A stretch of DNA of 64,000 nt from Loripinus fragilis (GCA_964019695.1 OZ026516.1:78199018-78263017), one strand, 5' to 3'; positions 36,733-48,001 are shown, numbered from the stretch's first letter. Translations and numbers: made by a program. The notes: generated by a model from the sequence alone, not told the origin.

Positions 36733-37028
36733 CCAAACACGCTCCTTTAAGCTCTCATCTGGCTGATTACCTTGTGTAAATTGGACAATTTTTGACCTCG
36801 CAAGCCCCAAAAATTTATTAGCTTTCAGCATTTTATGGGGTTGTGAAAAACAGATTTTCAACTAAAAGTGAATCAAGGAAGTCTGCAACAGCCTTCCTGC
36901 GAATGTCATCAGCCTCAATAAGATCCTTAGCTATGCCAGGCTTAGCTGGAACACTGAAAGACAAAAAGTACAGTTCATTGTCTTCAAAACTAGAACTAAA
37001 AGGATTGGCGAAAGCCAGAAACTGCTTC
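36733..37028 (-). pseudogene. decayed transposon protein of element 2, upstream part
   Basis: From about 37028 the minus strand reads QFLAFANPFSSSFEDNELYF, then SVPAKPGIAKDLIEADDI and AVADFLDSLLVENLFF, without interruption to a TAA. After a shift it continues PHKMLKANKFLGLARSKIVQ toward the foldback insertion. The composition and continuity look like real protein. It runs into the part kept at 34950-35372 once the foldback is removed. I do not recognise an enzymatic domain. Confidence 0.55.
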
Positions 37029-38299
37029 TAGTACTCGTTCTACTTTGCATCCGAGTGCATTGAAGAGTTGTTTCAATATATTGAGCTCTGATGTGAAGAG
37101 TAATACACCATTCCATCTGCAGTATGAAGCGTAGTTCCAGCTGCTGAAGCCTATAATACCTAGACCCATTGTGTTTGAGAAGTTCTTTGCATCTGTCATG
37201 TGTATCAGACAAATTTATGAGTGTAATCAGTTACACAGTTACATAATGTACGTAGTTGTTGTGATCTGATCGTGTGCAGTGAAGATTGGGAACAAGGCAT
37301 ACAGATAGAGCTGACCTGCAATTCAAAGTTGTTTTCCTTGTAGCCCAATCAGTGTCAACACCATCTGAATTATATCCATATACCTTGCCCAGAACTGAGC
37401 TGTTTCACAGAGACTGTCTTTCAGCACTTCTGATTTGAATGCATGGCATCCACTTATTATGTGAGCAAACAGCGAAGGTTGATAGATCACATTATAATAA
37501 TAGTTTAAGTCACAATGAATTAATAAGGAACTTCAATTTATTTCAGCCTTATAAATATTCTTATTTCTCTAACATACTTTATACATGTATAGTAAACAAC
37601 TGCTATACAGATACTCAGAACAATTTTGTATCATTTGGTAACACACATAACAGTTAAAGCTCAAGGCATTTATTAAATGAATACTTAAAATAGATAAACC
37701 TTGTTAAAAGAAGTACATAAACCTGAGCCAGCATGCAAATAAGTATAAACAGGGCTTGTTAGAGACATTAATTTGAATGTTTAATGCTATTTTGAGGGTA
37801 ACATACGTAACATGGGCCTGAAAAATAGTGTAAGCGGCCCTAATAAAGAACTTCAAATCAATAAGTAGCAGCCTTACAGATTCACTATATTTTGTGACAG
37901 ATGTAATACGTGTATAGTCAATAAATACCATACTGATACTCGGAAATAACGCAGGATACACTAAGTAACGTATAAAGCGGTAATAACTCAAGACATTTAT
38001 AAAATTAGAATATGTAACTGTGTTATAAGAAGTTCATAAACCTATGTCAGCATGCAAATATGTATGAACATGTCATGGTTGAGACATTATCAGGGACGTA
38101 TAAAGCTATTTCGAGGGGTAACGTATACAAATTGATGTTTCACATTAACGCTGCCACTCTCAGAGGGCTAACATTTTTTATTTTGTGTCTTATATAATGT
38201 AGTTTCAGAAAATCATGGTGTTCAAAATTCCCCTGGGGGGTCTATAGCCAGCTCAAGGCCTACAAGGTTTATAGCCAGCCTTCACCACCTACCTGGCAT

Positions 38300-38681
38300 A
38301 CTGCAATAATTTAGATCTCCTTCTGCCTAAACTATGCATAATATACTTAGCAATTTTTTATGATCTACATATTTTTTGCTCATCTTGCTGCATCATCGAA
38401 TGATTTCAATGGCAACGAACAGAATAGGATTTAAGCAAATGAAAACACGAATTAACATACTTTTTAAAAAGGCGACAGTCAATGCCCAAGCAAGATATCT
38501 ATCTTTTTCTGAGTCTTCGCTACTCTAATATACACCGTCTGGAACTTGATGAAGCCTCGGACAAAACACAAACGGTTAGACGCCTAGCCACACACGATAA
38601 GAGCTTACTTAAGAGCTGTGTATACATATTTTAAGAATGGCTGAACTTGCATACCATAGTGCCATTATATTATATCATCAG
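38300..38681. other. no feature recognised
   Basis: AT-rich; would hold the 3' untranslated region of the minus-strand locus that follows. No poly(A) signal stands out next to the stop. Confidence 0.4.
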
Positions 38682-39113
38682 TCATGACCAATCACAACAG
38701 AGAACTATTTGTAAACATCGGTAGCAGCTTAATAAACACGGACATACACACCTGTCTGGTATGTGGTCTATCAACCCAATTATACATTCATTACACATCT
38801 CATTATACCAGCACCTATAGCAACAGTTTCGAGTTTTATCTACAGCTATTGGATACAAATCTAAATCTGTTTCTTTTTCATAAGGGCCAGCCATCTCATT
38901 TATCACTGCATCTATATCTGTGTTATGGTAACTATAACTATTTGAAGCATCAGAATGTTCTATGCGAGTGCTTAGATCCTCTTGAACTGTTACAGTAGCG
39001 ACTGGTTGAACTGTTATAACTTGTGTTATGTCTATCTTAGCTGCTTGTTCCAGTGGATCAATGTGAACATCATCAGATTTAAAATATATTTCTACCGTAT
39101 CCTTTTCACTCAT
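38682..39113 (-). CDS. hypothetical Cys-rich protein, downstream frame
   Basis: From the ATG at 39111-39113 a frame of 143 codons encodes an acidic N-terminal half (MSEKDTVEIYFKSDD) and a cysteine-rich C-terminus of about 45 residues with CCYRCW, MCNEC and CVCPCLLSCYRC, ending LCCDWS. No signal peptide. The clustered Cys beside hydrophobic residues could be metal-binding or lipid-modified, but no family is recognised. The start codon overlaps the stop of the upstream frame (39106-39453) in ATGAGTGA. The similar acidic style of both frames and the one-base offset suggest a single gene of about 255 codons with a frameshift, rather than two genes. It lies outside recognised mobile elements. Confidence 0.45.
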   Translation of the reverse strand: MSEKDTVEIYFKSDDVHIDPLEQAAKIDITQVITVQPVATVTVQEDLSTRIEHSDASNSYSYHNTDIDAVINEMAGPYEKETDLDLYPIAVDKTRNCCYRCWYNEMCNECIIGLIDHIPDRCVCPCLLSCYRCLQIVLCCDWS

Positions 39114-39453
39114 TATTATACTTGTTGAACTTGGAGATAGTGGGAGTTCCACACACAGTTGCTGTTTTTACATGTATTTTTTTATCATGGTCTGTCGAAT
39201 CAGTATCCCGTGTCTGATTAATATTTTCACAAAACGCTTTGTTCACTTCTAATTCACTATAAGACTTATTGGCTATTACAATTGTATTAGTTTCTTCTTT
39301 CTGTGCACAATCTTTATCGATATTGTGATTAACAACTATTTCAACTGCTTCTTCATTTTCACAAGACTGTTTAAGTTCCGCTGCATTCTCAGTTACTTCA
39401 TCATCTACTAGTTCTAATGTAGAGCCGCTCCATGTATACATTTTTGTCAACAT
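39106..39453 (-). CDS. hypothetical acidic protein, upstream frame
   Basis: 115 codons from the ATG at 39451-39453 (MLTKMYTWSGSTLELVDDEV) to TGA at 39106. Rich in Glu, Asp, Asn and Thr, with no membrane segment, signal peptide or known motif. A run of seven A near HDKKIHVKT (about 39177-39183) is a plausible place for a one-base slip that would connect it to the downstream frame. Could also be the 5' exon of a spliced gene; I see no strong donor. Function unknown. Confidence 0.4.
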   Translation of the reverse strand: MLTKMYTWSGSTLELVDDEVTENAAELKQSCENEEAVEIVVNHNIDKDCAQKEETNTIVIANKSYSELEVNKAFCENINQTRDTDSTDHDKKIHVKTATVCGTPTISKFNKYNNE

Positions 39454-41382
39454 TGAACATTCTTAATAAAATTTGCGTTTAGAATCCAAACACTTCCATT
39501 TCAATGATTGATGCTTATATAAACAATACCATTTCCTTCCCCTTGCCTACATTCTGAATGTTAAAACATATTTGCTATTAAATGTACATGTCTAAAACTA
39601 TTACATATAAAATTCATGCCTAAGAATTGATCTAAACATGTTTTGTCATATATTGTGTAATCAAGCACTTTCCTACATATGTTAAGAACACATTAGACTA
39701 TAAACATACAAAACACCCAAACTGCTTCAGCAATGTTAGTTTTTATAAGTTTTTGACATAACTTTTACTATCATACGGAAGCGACATGAAGTAAGTCAAG
39801 TCATAAGTAACAATTGTAAGTGGTGTATGCAAACAACAAAGATACAATTCAGCCAGCGTATACATGCAGTCTGATAAGAACTTTGTTATTCAATATATTG
39901 GCTTTGCATTCAACTTCCAAATACTGAGGTTTTAACTAGTGTCCAGGCATGAGCAGGTTGTGTTAAGTCTGGTTGAAAGTCTCGAAGGCCGCCTTTTTCT
40001 TGACATGTCTCATATGCTCTTGACACTTATTATTGAAACAATGCGGAACAGACACGAAATTTTGGTAATATCTTTTATACACTAGCAAAATGTGTATTGT
40101 TTAAAATTAATTTTCTCCAACATTTGAATGAAAATCTATAGTTCCATCAAGATATCGTTATTAATCAAAACAAGATATTATACTCTCGACGTAAGTGGCA
40201 TTTTAAAGGATAGTGCACACTATCCATAATTCATATCCTGCTATATCATTGACTTAAGTAAGCACTGATTTCCTTTTTAAACCCTTAACACACAGCATAT
40301 ACATGTATTTTCCAACAGACGGTAGTTTCAGAGGATCGTACTTTGCAATCAAATATATATACCAAACTGGACAAAAAATGCAACTACAGTAAAATTTCAA
40401 AAACTCGAACTCCGATTATTCGAAATACTCACTAATTCGAAATATATATTTTTAGACTTAGTGGATTAAGAGAAAAGGTACTATTTATGAACTATTCTTA
40501 TAAAAGTCTATAAAACATATAGGTGCGAAAAGGAACGTCTACCTGAGGCGTTTATTTTATGCACCAAAACATATGTCAACCTGGCCATAATTCGAACAAC
40601 TGATAATTCGAATAAAACCTCAAATCCCAAGATTTGAATTGTATTTCAAACGCTATATTTTCATAGATTCCAATAGAATGCTAACGTTTAATGTTTAAAA
40701 GGATTTTGGGGACTGTTGGAGTCAGAAACCGTCTAAAAGGTTCTGTGGAATTCGATGTTAAACGCCAAAAAATAAAATTAAAAGCACCTTGTATGACGTA
40801 AAGGGTTCTGCTTAAGGAAAATCTTTTATAATTTGGATGGATTTGACTATTAAAATTCCGTTCTCAGAGTAGCAAACAATTTAATGACAATCACTACATG
40901 TATAGAAGAACTGTAAAGACGGCAATTCGAAATTTAGATTAAACTTCAATATTGTCCATTTAGCCAGATTGAAATCCAAAGCAAAATGGTTTTACTGAGC
41001 AGTTGAGTGTGGTAATACTCTAGGGATTTCAAGATTAAATAATGTACGTTTCATCAGACATGTACCTATTACTTAAGAGCTTCGACTTCATACTCCTGGC
41101 GTTACAGTAATTTTCGCATACAAAATGTGTCAGAAAAGAAAAAACAAAACGTTGTAAAAAACGTTAAGGAAGAGCTACAAAATGTAATCAATATCATTGC
41201 GTTCAAGTTTATAAATGAATACCGGTTTACTTCTCTGACGTGAAATCGACGTCGAAACGACGTCGGTTTGCTTTCAAACTATGCTAAGTTTTGCTTATAT
41301 TTGCCAGTGTAAAGCAGAGGAGAAAAACAGACGCCTTTATTGTTAGCAAACGCTAGAACATTTACGCAGCATTCAGCATCTA
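39454..41382. other. no gene recognised; possible pogo-type repeat at 40385-40640
   Basis: Around 40385 CAGTAAAATTTCAAAAACTCG and CCGATTATTCGAA resemble the ends of pogo/Tigger-like MITEs, with ATTCGAA repeats nearby (40437, 40604), but I cannot define both ends. The rest is AT-rich without features. Confidence 0.35.
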
Positions 41383-41528
41383 AAGCCTCGTTTAAATGCA
41401 CAATTTGCACCCTGGTGCAAATTTACTCACGGGTGCAAAATTGCACCCAGGAGTAAATTTGCTACCCTTTATGTAGCGTTCATATGTCAATAAATTGTGT
41501 TCATATGTTATTGGATTTGCTCTTTTGT

Positions 41529-41729
41529 GTGTTTGTTTGATTTGATTCTTTACGTCCCATCAACGATCTTCTAGTTAAACAGGGACGGGTCTGCCTGGGT
41601 TGAACCAGTACTAAGCTAGGATAAATGTGTCTTGCTCAAGGACCACAACACAGTGACGCCGGTGAGGCTCGAACCCGCGACCCCTCGGTCTCGAGTCAAG
41701 CACTCTACCACAGAGCCACTGTGCTCCCA
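41529..41729 (-). mobile_element. RUDI-like SINE, near full length
   Basis: On the minus strand: GTGGCTCTGTGGTAGAGTGC (A box), GGGTTCGAGCC (B box), then a body containing TCCTAGCTTAGTACTGGTTC and GACGTAAAGAATCAAATC. The best-preserved copy in the window, and inserted in the GCACC-type element. Confidence 0.8.
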
Positions 41730-42460
41730 GGATTTGCTCTTTAAACATATTACAAATCTTTCAGTTTTATTTTAAGGAGAAATTCGATGTGTTAAGAATG
41801 TTTCGATTATCAGTCAGTTCAAGATACCGTCGTGTGAGAAAAATGCAACTCCATTTGGTTTTATTTGCTTTATTTATTTATACAATATTTAAAGAGGATA
41901 ATACACCAGTCATTTGTATCCACGGCCCCCACCTACGGGGATAGCCTTGGAATAGCCGGGGTAAGGTGCTGGACAATTACTTTTTGATTGGTCTTCAATT
42001 GTTGACGAACCCTTCTAAATGTCTGTGAAGTTTCCGAAGGGAAATGGCTCAACCGAGGTTATCAATGGCTACAAGATGTTTGGATTCCCAAATTGGGCGG
42101 GGGGGGGGGAGGTTAGATAGAGGGTAGACATATTTTAATTATTGCTCTTACATCACGTTGATTACATGAATCGTAAAGGGTGGTCACACCGTTATTATGC
42201 AGGGGGGGGGGGAGGGGGTGACATATTCACCGATGTGTACATCGGATAGCATGGACTCGTGCATGGCGCCAGGGTTCTGGCAAACTCTGATCTCCATTGC
42301 TGATGTTAGGAAGAGATATTGGTCGGAAATAGAATCGTGCAAATCGAAGCCCATAGACCGAAAATTTCAGTTGTTCTGCGTGGCAACCCGGCATAGCCGA
42401 TGTAGTAGTGACTCTAGAGAGAAGCCATGACCTTAAGTTTGATAAAGGGACTAATTATAT

Positions 42461-43006
42461 AGAGGATATTCAAATGTTTTTGTTAAATTTGTCTTTTATT
42501 TCACGAGTGAAGTGGACAATATTTATATTTCATCAGTGGCGAAGCCACGAATGAAATATAATTATTGTCCACTTCACAAGTGAAATAAAAGGCATATTAA
42601 ATATCAAAAACATTTGAATTTTCTTTTTATTATCTAAAAATTTCCAATAATCTTTAAGGTAAAGAGAAGCGAATTTACTTAACATTAGCTTTTGTTTTGA
42701 TTTTCTAGTTGTAGCAGACGAATTTATAAAAGCTAGCTTCTAAGCGACTCTGACTTTTTTGTTTACCATAGAACTGGAAACACAATAGTTGTTTCCTTTT
42801 GAAAAGAAACAGATATGCCATTAAAAGTTGCTTCCCTTAGACCATATTGAGAAAATAGAAAAAGGTATATTCGGTTTCTTTCCCATGAAAAAATCAAATC
42901 TTGTATTTTCTGTGAAAATACCAGTTTTTATATTTTCAAGGCTGTGAAATATATACATTATATTTAATCAATATTTTCCTGTATTTCATTACATAGTAGA
43001 TAATAA
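42461..43006. mobile_element. inverted-repeat element, short copy
   Basis: About 546 bp with the same ends as 15739-16890. Keeps the left palindrome (42468-42619) and the right GTGAAAATA region, but lacks the 575-bp middle including the relic exon. It lies in the same orientation as the long copy, inside the GCACC-type element. Confidence 0.75.
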
Positions 43007-43429
43007 ATAGTTTATTTTCATAAACATGTACATGTTCATATAGAAAAGATCATGATAATTTATCAAAATCTAAGCTCAAATTGTACATATGTGATAACAA
43101 GTTGCATTCATATGTGCAATTTGCACCTAGGGGCAAATGTGCACCCGGGTGCTAATTTGCTCCACCGAATTTGCACCACCTACAAAGGTGGAGCAAATTC
43201 GCACCCGGGTGCATTTTTATAAAACACCGTTTATATGACTAAAATACACCCAAGGTGCAAATTTACACCCCAGGTGTATATTTGCACCGGGGTGTATATT
43301 GTGCATATAAACGAGGCTTTAGAGGAATCTGACGTCAACTAAGAAGCATGGCATTTTCAGACGTCAAAATATTGTGCGTTTTTTTTTTTTTTAAATCAAA
43401 TTCACATACACCGAACTTAAGCAAACAAG

Positions 43430-46400
43430 TAGCCCAATAGGCAACGATCGCTCACCATGGAGCCAGTAAAATGTTTGGAGACACCATAATTTACGAGGCT
43501 CAAAGGCAGATAACTCTGAACTTAAAACAGTGACCAGGAATTAATTCAAAAACATAAGATATTATGCCGGTTCTAGTTATCTGCAAGTATAAAAAAGATT
43601 TGAATAAAAATTGCATTGGAAACCTGGTGAAAGTGTAGTTTTCAGATACTCAAGGGCAGCTAACTCCGTAGTCAGTTATGGGATCTGACCGAAATTCAAA
43701 CTCATCTATACTTTTATGTATGTCCTGGTAACCTACAGGAATGAAGAAAATCAAATGAAAAATGAAGATGCTAGATTGGTCACAACATTATATAGTTAAA
43801 TTTTAGATGCTCAAGGGCAGCTAACTCTGTAGCTGGTGGATGGGTGTGGCGGAAAATCAAACTCATTCAAACTTTTATGGAAGTCCTTGTTACCTACAAA
43901 TGAAAAAGATCCAAAATGAAGGTGCTATAGAATGGTCACAACAGATCTCCCATTGTAAGTCTATGCAGATTTTTTATGATGCTCAAGGGCAGCTAACTCC
44001 ACAGTCGCAGGTCTGATCTGGTCAAATTTTGAACCCATCTAAGCTTTTATAGTTGACCGTGTTACCTGCAAGAATGAAGAAGATCCAATTAAAAATTAAG
44101 GAGCTAGAGTGATCATAACATTATCCATCAATTTTTAAGATGATCAAGGAGAGCTAACTCCATAATAGGTGATGGGATCTTGACGAAATTCAAACTCATC
44201 CAAGCTTAAATAGTTGTCCTTATTGTATGCAAGAATGAAGAAGATCCATTCAAAATTGAAAGCACTAGAGTGGTCACAACATTTCTCCCATTATAAGTCT
44301 ATGGGGATTTTTCCAAACGCTCAAGGGCAGGTCCCTGTTACCTGCAAGAATAAAGAAGAACAAATTAATAATGAAGGAGCTAGAGTGGTCACAAGATTTT
44401 CTCCATTATAACCCTACGGGAGCTATCTGTTGCCATGGAAACCAGAGTTCAGATCTGATCTTACCCAAAACCTAATGCAGTCAATCCCCCACCCCAATGA
44501 TGATCCTGATGAGCTTAAACTGCTTTAATAGTTGTCCTTATTGTATGTAAGAATGAGGAAGATCCATTTAAAATTGAAAGCACTAGAGTGGTCACAACAT
44601 TTCTCCCATTATAAGTCTATGGGGATTTTTCCAAACGCTCAAGGGCAGGTAACTCGTAAGTCCCTGATCGTATCCTACTGAATTTCGAACCCATCCGAGA
44701 TATAATGGGTTTACTTGTTGCCTGCAAGAATGAAGAAGATCCAATCAAAAATGAAGGAGCTAGAATGGTCACAACATTTTTTCATTATTTTTTCTGACGC
44801 TCAAGGGCAGTTAACTCCGAAGTCAGTGATGGAATCTTGCCGAAATTCAAACTCATTCGAGCTTTTATGGTTGGTCTTGTTATCTGCCAGAATGTTGAAG
44901 ATCCATTCAAAAATGAAGGTACTAGAGTGGTCACAACATTTGTCCCATTATAAGTCTATGAGGATTTTTCCAGACGCTCAAGTGCAGCTAACTCATAAGT
45001 CCCTGGTCGGATCCTGCCGAATTTCGAATCCATTCGAGATTTTATGGTTGTCCTTGTTACCTGCAAAAATAAAGAAGAACAAATCAAAAATGAAGGAGCT
45101 AGAGGGGTCACAAGATTTTCCCCATTATAACCCCATGGGAGCTATCTGTTGCCATGGAAACCAGAGTTCAGATCTGATCTTACCCAAAACCTAATGCAGT
45201 CAACCCCCCACCCCAATGATGCTCCTGATGAAATTTGATTATGATTGGCCAGCTAGTTTCAGAGATAATCATGTTTGAAATTGTGGACGCACGCACGGAC
45301 GGACGCCAGCTCGAGTCCCATACTTTTAGCTCACCCTGAGCCTTCGGCTCTGGTGAGCTGAAAATGAAGGCGCTAGAGTTGTCACAACAATATCCATCAA
45401 TTCTTAAGATGATCAAGGAGAGCTAATCCATAATAGGTGATGGGATCTTGACGAAATTCAAACTCATTCAATCTTTTATAGTTGTCCTTCTTATCTGAAA
45501 GAATAAAGAAGATCCATTCAAAATTGAAAGCGCTAGAGTGGTCACAATGTTTCTCCCATTATTAGTCTATGGGGATTTTTCCAGATGCTCAAGGGCAGCT
45601 AACTCATAAGTCCTTGGTCGGATCCTGCAGAATTTCAAACTCATCCAATCTTTTATGAGTGTCTTTGTTAGATGAAAGAACAAAGAAGATCCAATCAAAA
45701 ATGTAGACGCTAGAGCGGTCACGACATTATCCATCAATTTTTAAGATGCTCAAGGGGAGCTAACTCCAAAATAGGTGATGGGATCTTGACGAAATTCAAA
45801 CTTATAGAAGCTTTAATAGTTGTTCTTATTGTCTGCAAGAATGAAGAAGATCCATTTAAAATTGAAAGCACTAGAGTGGTCACAACATTTCTCCCATTAT
45901 AAGTCTATGGGGATTTTTCCAAACGCTCAAGGGCAGCTAACTCATAAGTCCCTGGTCGGATCCTGCTAAATTTCGAACCCATCCGAGATATAATGGGTTA
46001 ACTTGTTACCTGCAAGAATGAAGAAGATCCAATCAAAAATGAAGGAGCTAGAGTGGTCACAACATTATTCATTAATTTTTCTGACACTCAAGGGCAGGTA
46101 ACTCCGAAGTCAGTAATGGAATCTTGACGAAATTCAAACTCATCCAAGCTTTAATAGTTGTCCTTATTGTATGCAAGAATGAGGATGATCCATTAAAAAT
46201 TAAAAGCACTAGAGTGGTCACAACATTTTCCCCATAATAAGTCTATGGGGATTTTTCCAAACGCTCAAGGGCAGGTAACTCATAAGTCCCTGGTCGGATC
46301 CTTCTGAATTTCGAACCCATCCCAGATATATTGGGTTAACTTGTTGCCTGCAAGAATGAAGATGATCCAATCAAAAATGAAGGAGCTAGAGTGGTCACAA

Positions 46401-47337
46401 CATTATTCATTAATTTTTCTGACGCTCAAGGGCAGCTAACTCCAAAGTCAGTAATGGAATCTTGCGGAAATTCAAACTCATCCAAGCTTTAATAGTTGTC
46501 CTTATTGTATGCAAGAATGAGGACGATGGATTCAAAATTGAAAGCACTAGATTGGTCACAACATTTCTCCCATTATAAGTCCATGGGGATTTTTCCAAAT
46601 GCTCAAGGGCAGGTAACTCAAAGGTCCCTGGTCCGATCCTGCTGAGTTTCGAACCCATCCGAGATATTATGGGTTTACTTGTTGCCTGCAAGAATGAAGA
46701 AGATCCAATCAAAAATGAAGGAGCTAGAGTGGTCACAACATATTTCATTAATTGTTCTGACACTCAAGGGCAGCTAACTCCGAAGTCAGTGATGGAATCT
46801 TGCCGAAATTCAAACTCATCCGAGCTTTTATGGTTGGTCTTGTTATCTGCAAGAATGAAGAAGGTCCATCCGAAAATGAAGGTACTAGAGTGGTAACAAC
46901 ATTTCTCCCATTATAAGTCTATGGGGATTTTTCCAGACGCTCAAGGGCAGGTAACTCTTAGGTCCCTGGTCGGATCCTGCCGAATTTCGAACCCATTCGA
47001 GATTTTATGGTTGTCCTTGTTACCTGCAAGAATAAAGAAGAACAAATCAAAAATGAAGGAGCTAGAGTGGTCACAAGATTTTCCCCATTACAACCCTATG
47101 GGAGCTATCTGTTGCCATGGAAACCAGAGTTCTGATCCGATCTTACCAAAAACCTAATGCAATCAATCCCCTACCCCAATAATGCTTCTGATGAAATTTG
47201 AATATGATTGGCCAGCTGGTTTTAGAGATATTCATGTTTGAAAGTGTGGACGGACGGACGGACGGACGCACGCACGCACGGACGGACGCACGGACCCATT
47301 CTATAAGCTCACCCTGAGCCTTCGGCTCTGGTGAGCT
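43430..47337. mobile_element. two joined pearl/Helitron-like array elements, about 165-175-bp monomers
   Basis: Left end AGTAGCCCAATAGGCAACGATCGCTCACC resembles the GGGCCAAGTGGCCC type. Monomers marked by CTCAAGGGCAGCTAACTC recur every 160-177 bp. A right-end block (GCTATCTGTTGCCATGGAAA, then a GGACG-type microsatellite) closes with the hairpin AGCTCACC...GGTGAGCT at 45328-45359. Monomers resume directly without a new left end, and a second right end with the same hairpin and CTAA lies at 47306-47339. The open frames through the array are repeat by-products. Confidence 0.8.
47245..47296. repeat. (CGGA)n/(CGCA)n microsatellite
   Basis: Tetranucleotide run just before the terminal hairpin of the array element; a shorter one precedes the hairpin at 45328. 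Confidence 0.9.
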
Positions 47338-47339
47338 AA

Positions 47340-47840
47340 CAAACTGATACTTGCAAATGCTGCTTTAATTGCTTTTTAAAAATATGCAACTTTCTTGAAA
47401 CATTTTGTCATCGGATTTTCTAAGGGGTGCGACGTTATAAGTCGCCGCTTACTGGTAAGTTTCAAAACTCAAATTAATGATTAGCCGCATTATGATTGAT
47501 CCTCAATTAAGCTTTATTATCATAAAGTTGTGTGGAAATATCTGCAAAAAAGTCTGTGTCATTTGAGATTAAACATAAAGTTGCGTTTTTTATCAGTGGT
47601 ATTTAGACACTTATCGCTTGTGCACAATGGCCTCAATCTAAACTCATCCAGAGGTCTAAATTTTTGTTCAAGTATGCATTCATAAAATGTGCAAGCAAGC
47701 AGCGACACTTCTGACGAGCCTGCGCATTTGCGCACGCTCGCCTTAGCCATCGTTGTTAGACAATGCGATCAGTACGAAACTCTTAATTACATAACAAATT
47801 ATTATCTTTTCGATAAAGAGAAAACATAGAAAGTTGGAAC
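47340..47840. other. no feature recognised
   Basis: No gene or clear repeat seen. Confidence 0.4.
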
Positions 47841-48001
47841 GCCATTCATGACTGCAGCAAGACTATACAATCTGTAACGTAATAATCCTAGCTTAGTACT
47901 GGTTCAACCCAGGAAGACCCTCCCGACATAACTGAAATATTGTTGACTGGAAGTAAAGAATCAACAACACCGATTGTAGTCTTGCTGCAGTCATGAATGG
48001 C
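47841..48001. repeat. inverted repeat with a SINE body as its loop
   Basis: GCCATTCATGACTGCAGCAA (47841) and its inverse TTGCTGCAGTCATGAATGGC (ending 48001) form arms of about 31 bp. The 98-bp loop is the 3' part of a RUDI-like SINE (TCCTAGCTTAGTACTGGTTC...GTAAAGAATCAACAAC). Confidence 0.8.

Larger units (their letters stand above)
32985..38290. mobile_element. large inverted-repeat element (element 2), carrying nested insertions
   Basis: The block at 33530-33720 (GGAATTTTGTACAC, ACATTATATAAG, AGCCCTCTGAAAATGGCAGCG) is matched in reverse complement at 38090-38255, and homology continues inward (GCATGTTCATGTACTTCTT near 33790 against 38030). A further terminus-like copy starts at about 33000. 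Long internal repeats relate 33080-33480 to 34070-34500. It contains the same palindrome type as element 1 (GTAACGTACGTTAC at 33670). The minus strand between carries a decayed gene, split by a foldback element. Confidence 0.65.
41383..43320. mobile_element. inverted-repeat element with GCACC/GGTGC termini, TA target
   Basis: Left end AAGCCTCGTTTAAATGCACA (41383) and right end TGTGCATATAAACGAGGCTT (43320) are inverted copies, each flanked by TA. Both subterminal regions are dense in palindromic GCACC...GGTGC blocks: 41415-41462 on the left, 43105-43290 on the right. Inside lie a SINE (41529-41729) and the short inverted-repeat element (42461-43006), so the original element was much shorter than the present 1.9 kb. 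No coding. Confidence 0.7.

Noticed and set aside
40385..40640. Complete pogo/Tigger MITE
   Set aside because: Only one plausible terminus and some ATTCGAA repeats are seen; the second end and a TA duplication could not be placed.
43430..47337. Open frames of 65-159 codons inside the array
   Set aside because: They recur with the monomer, on both strands, and begin and end at mutations in the repeat.
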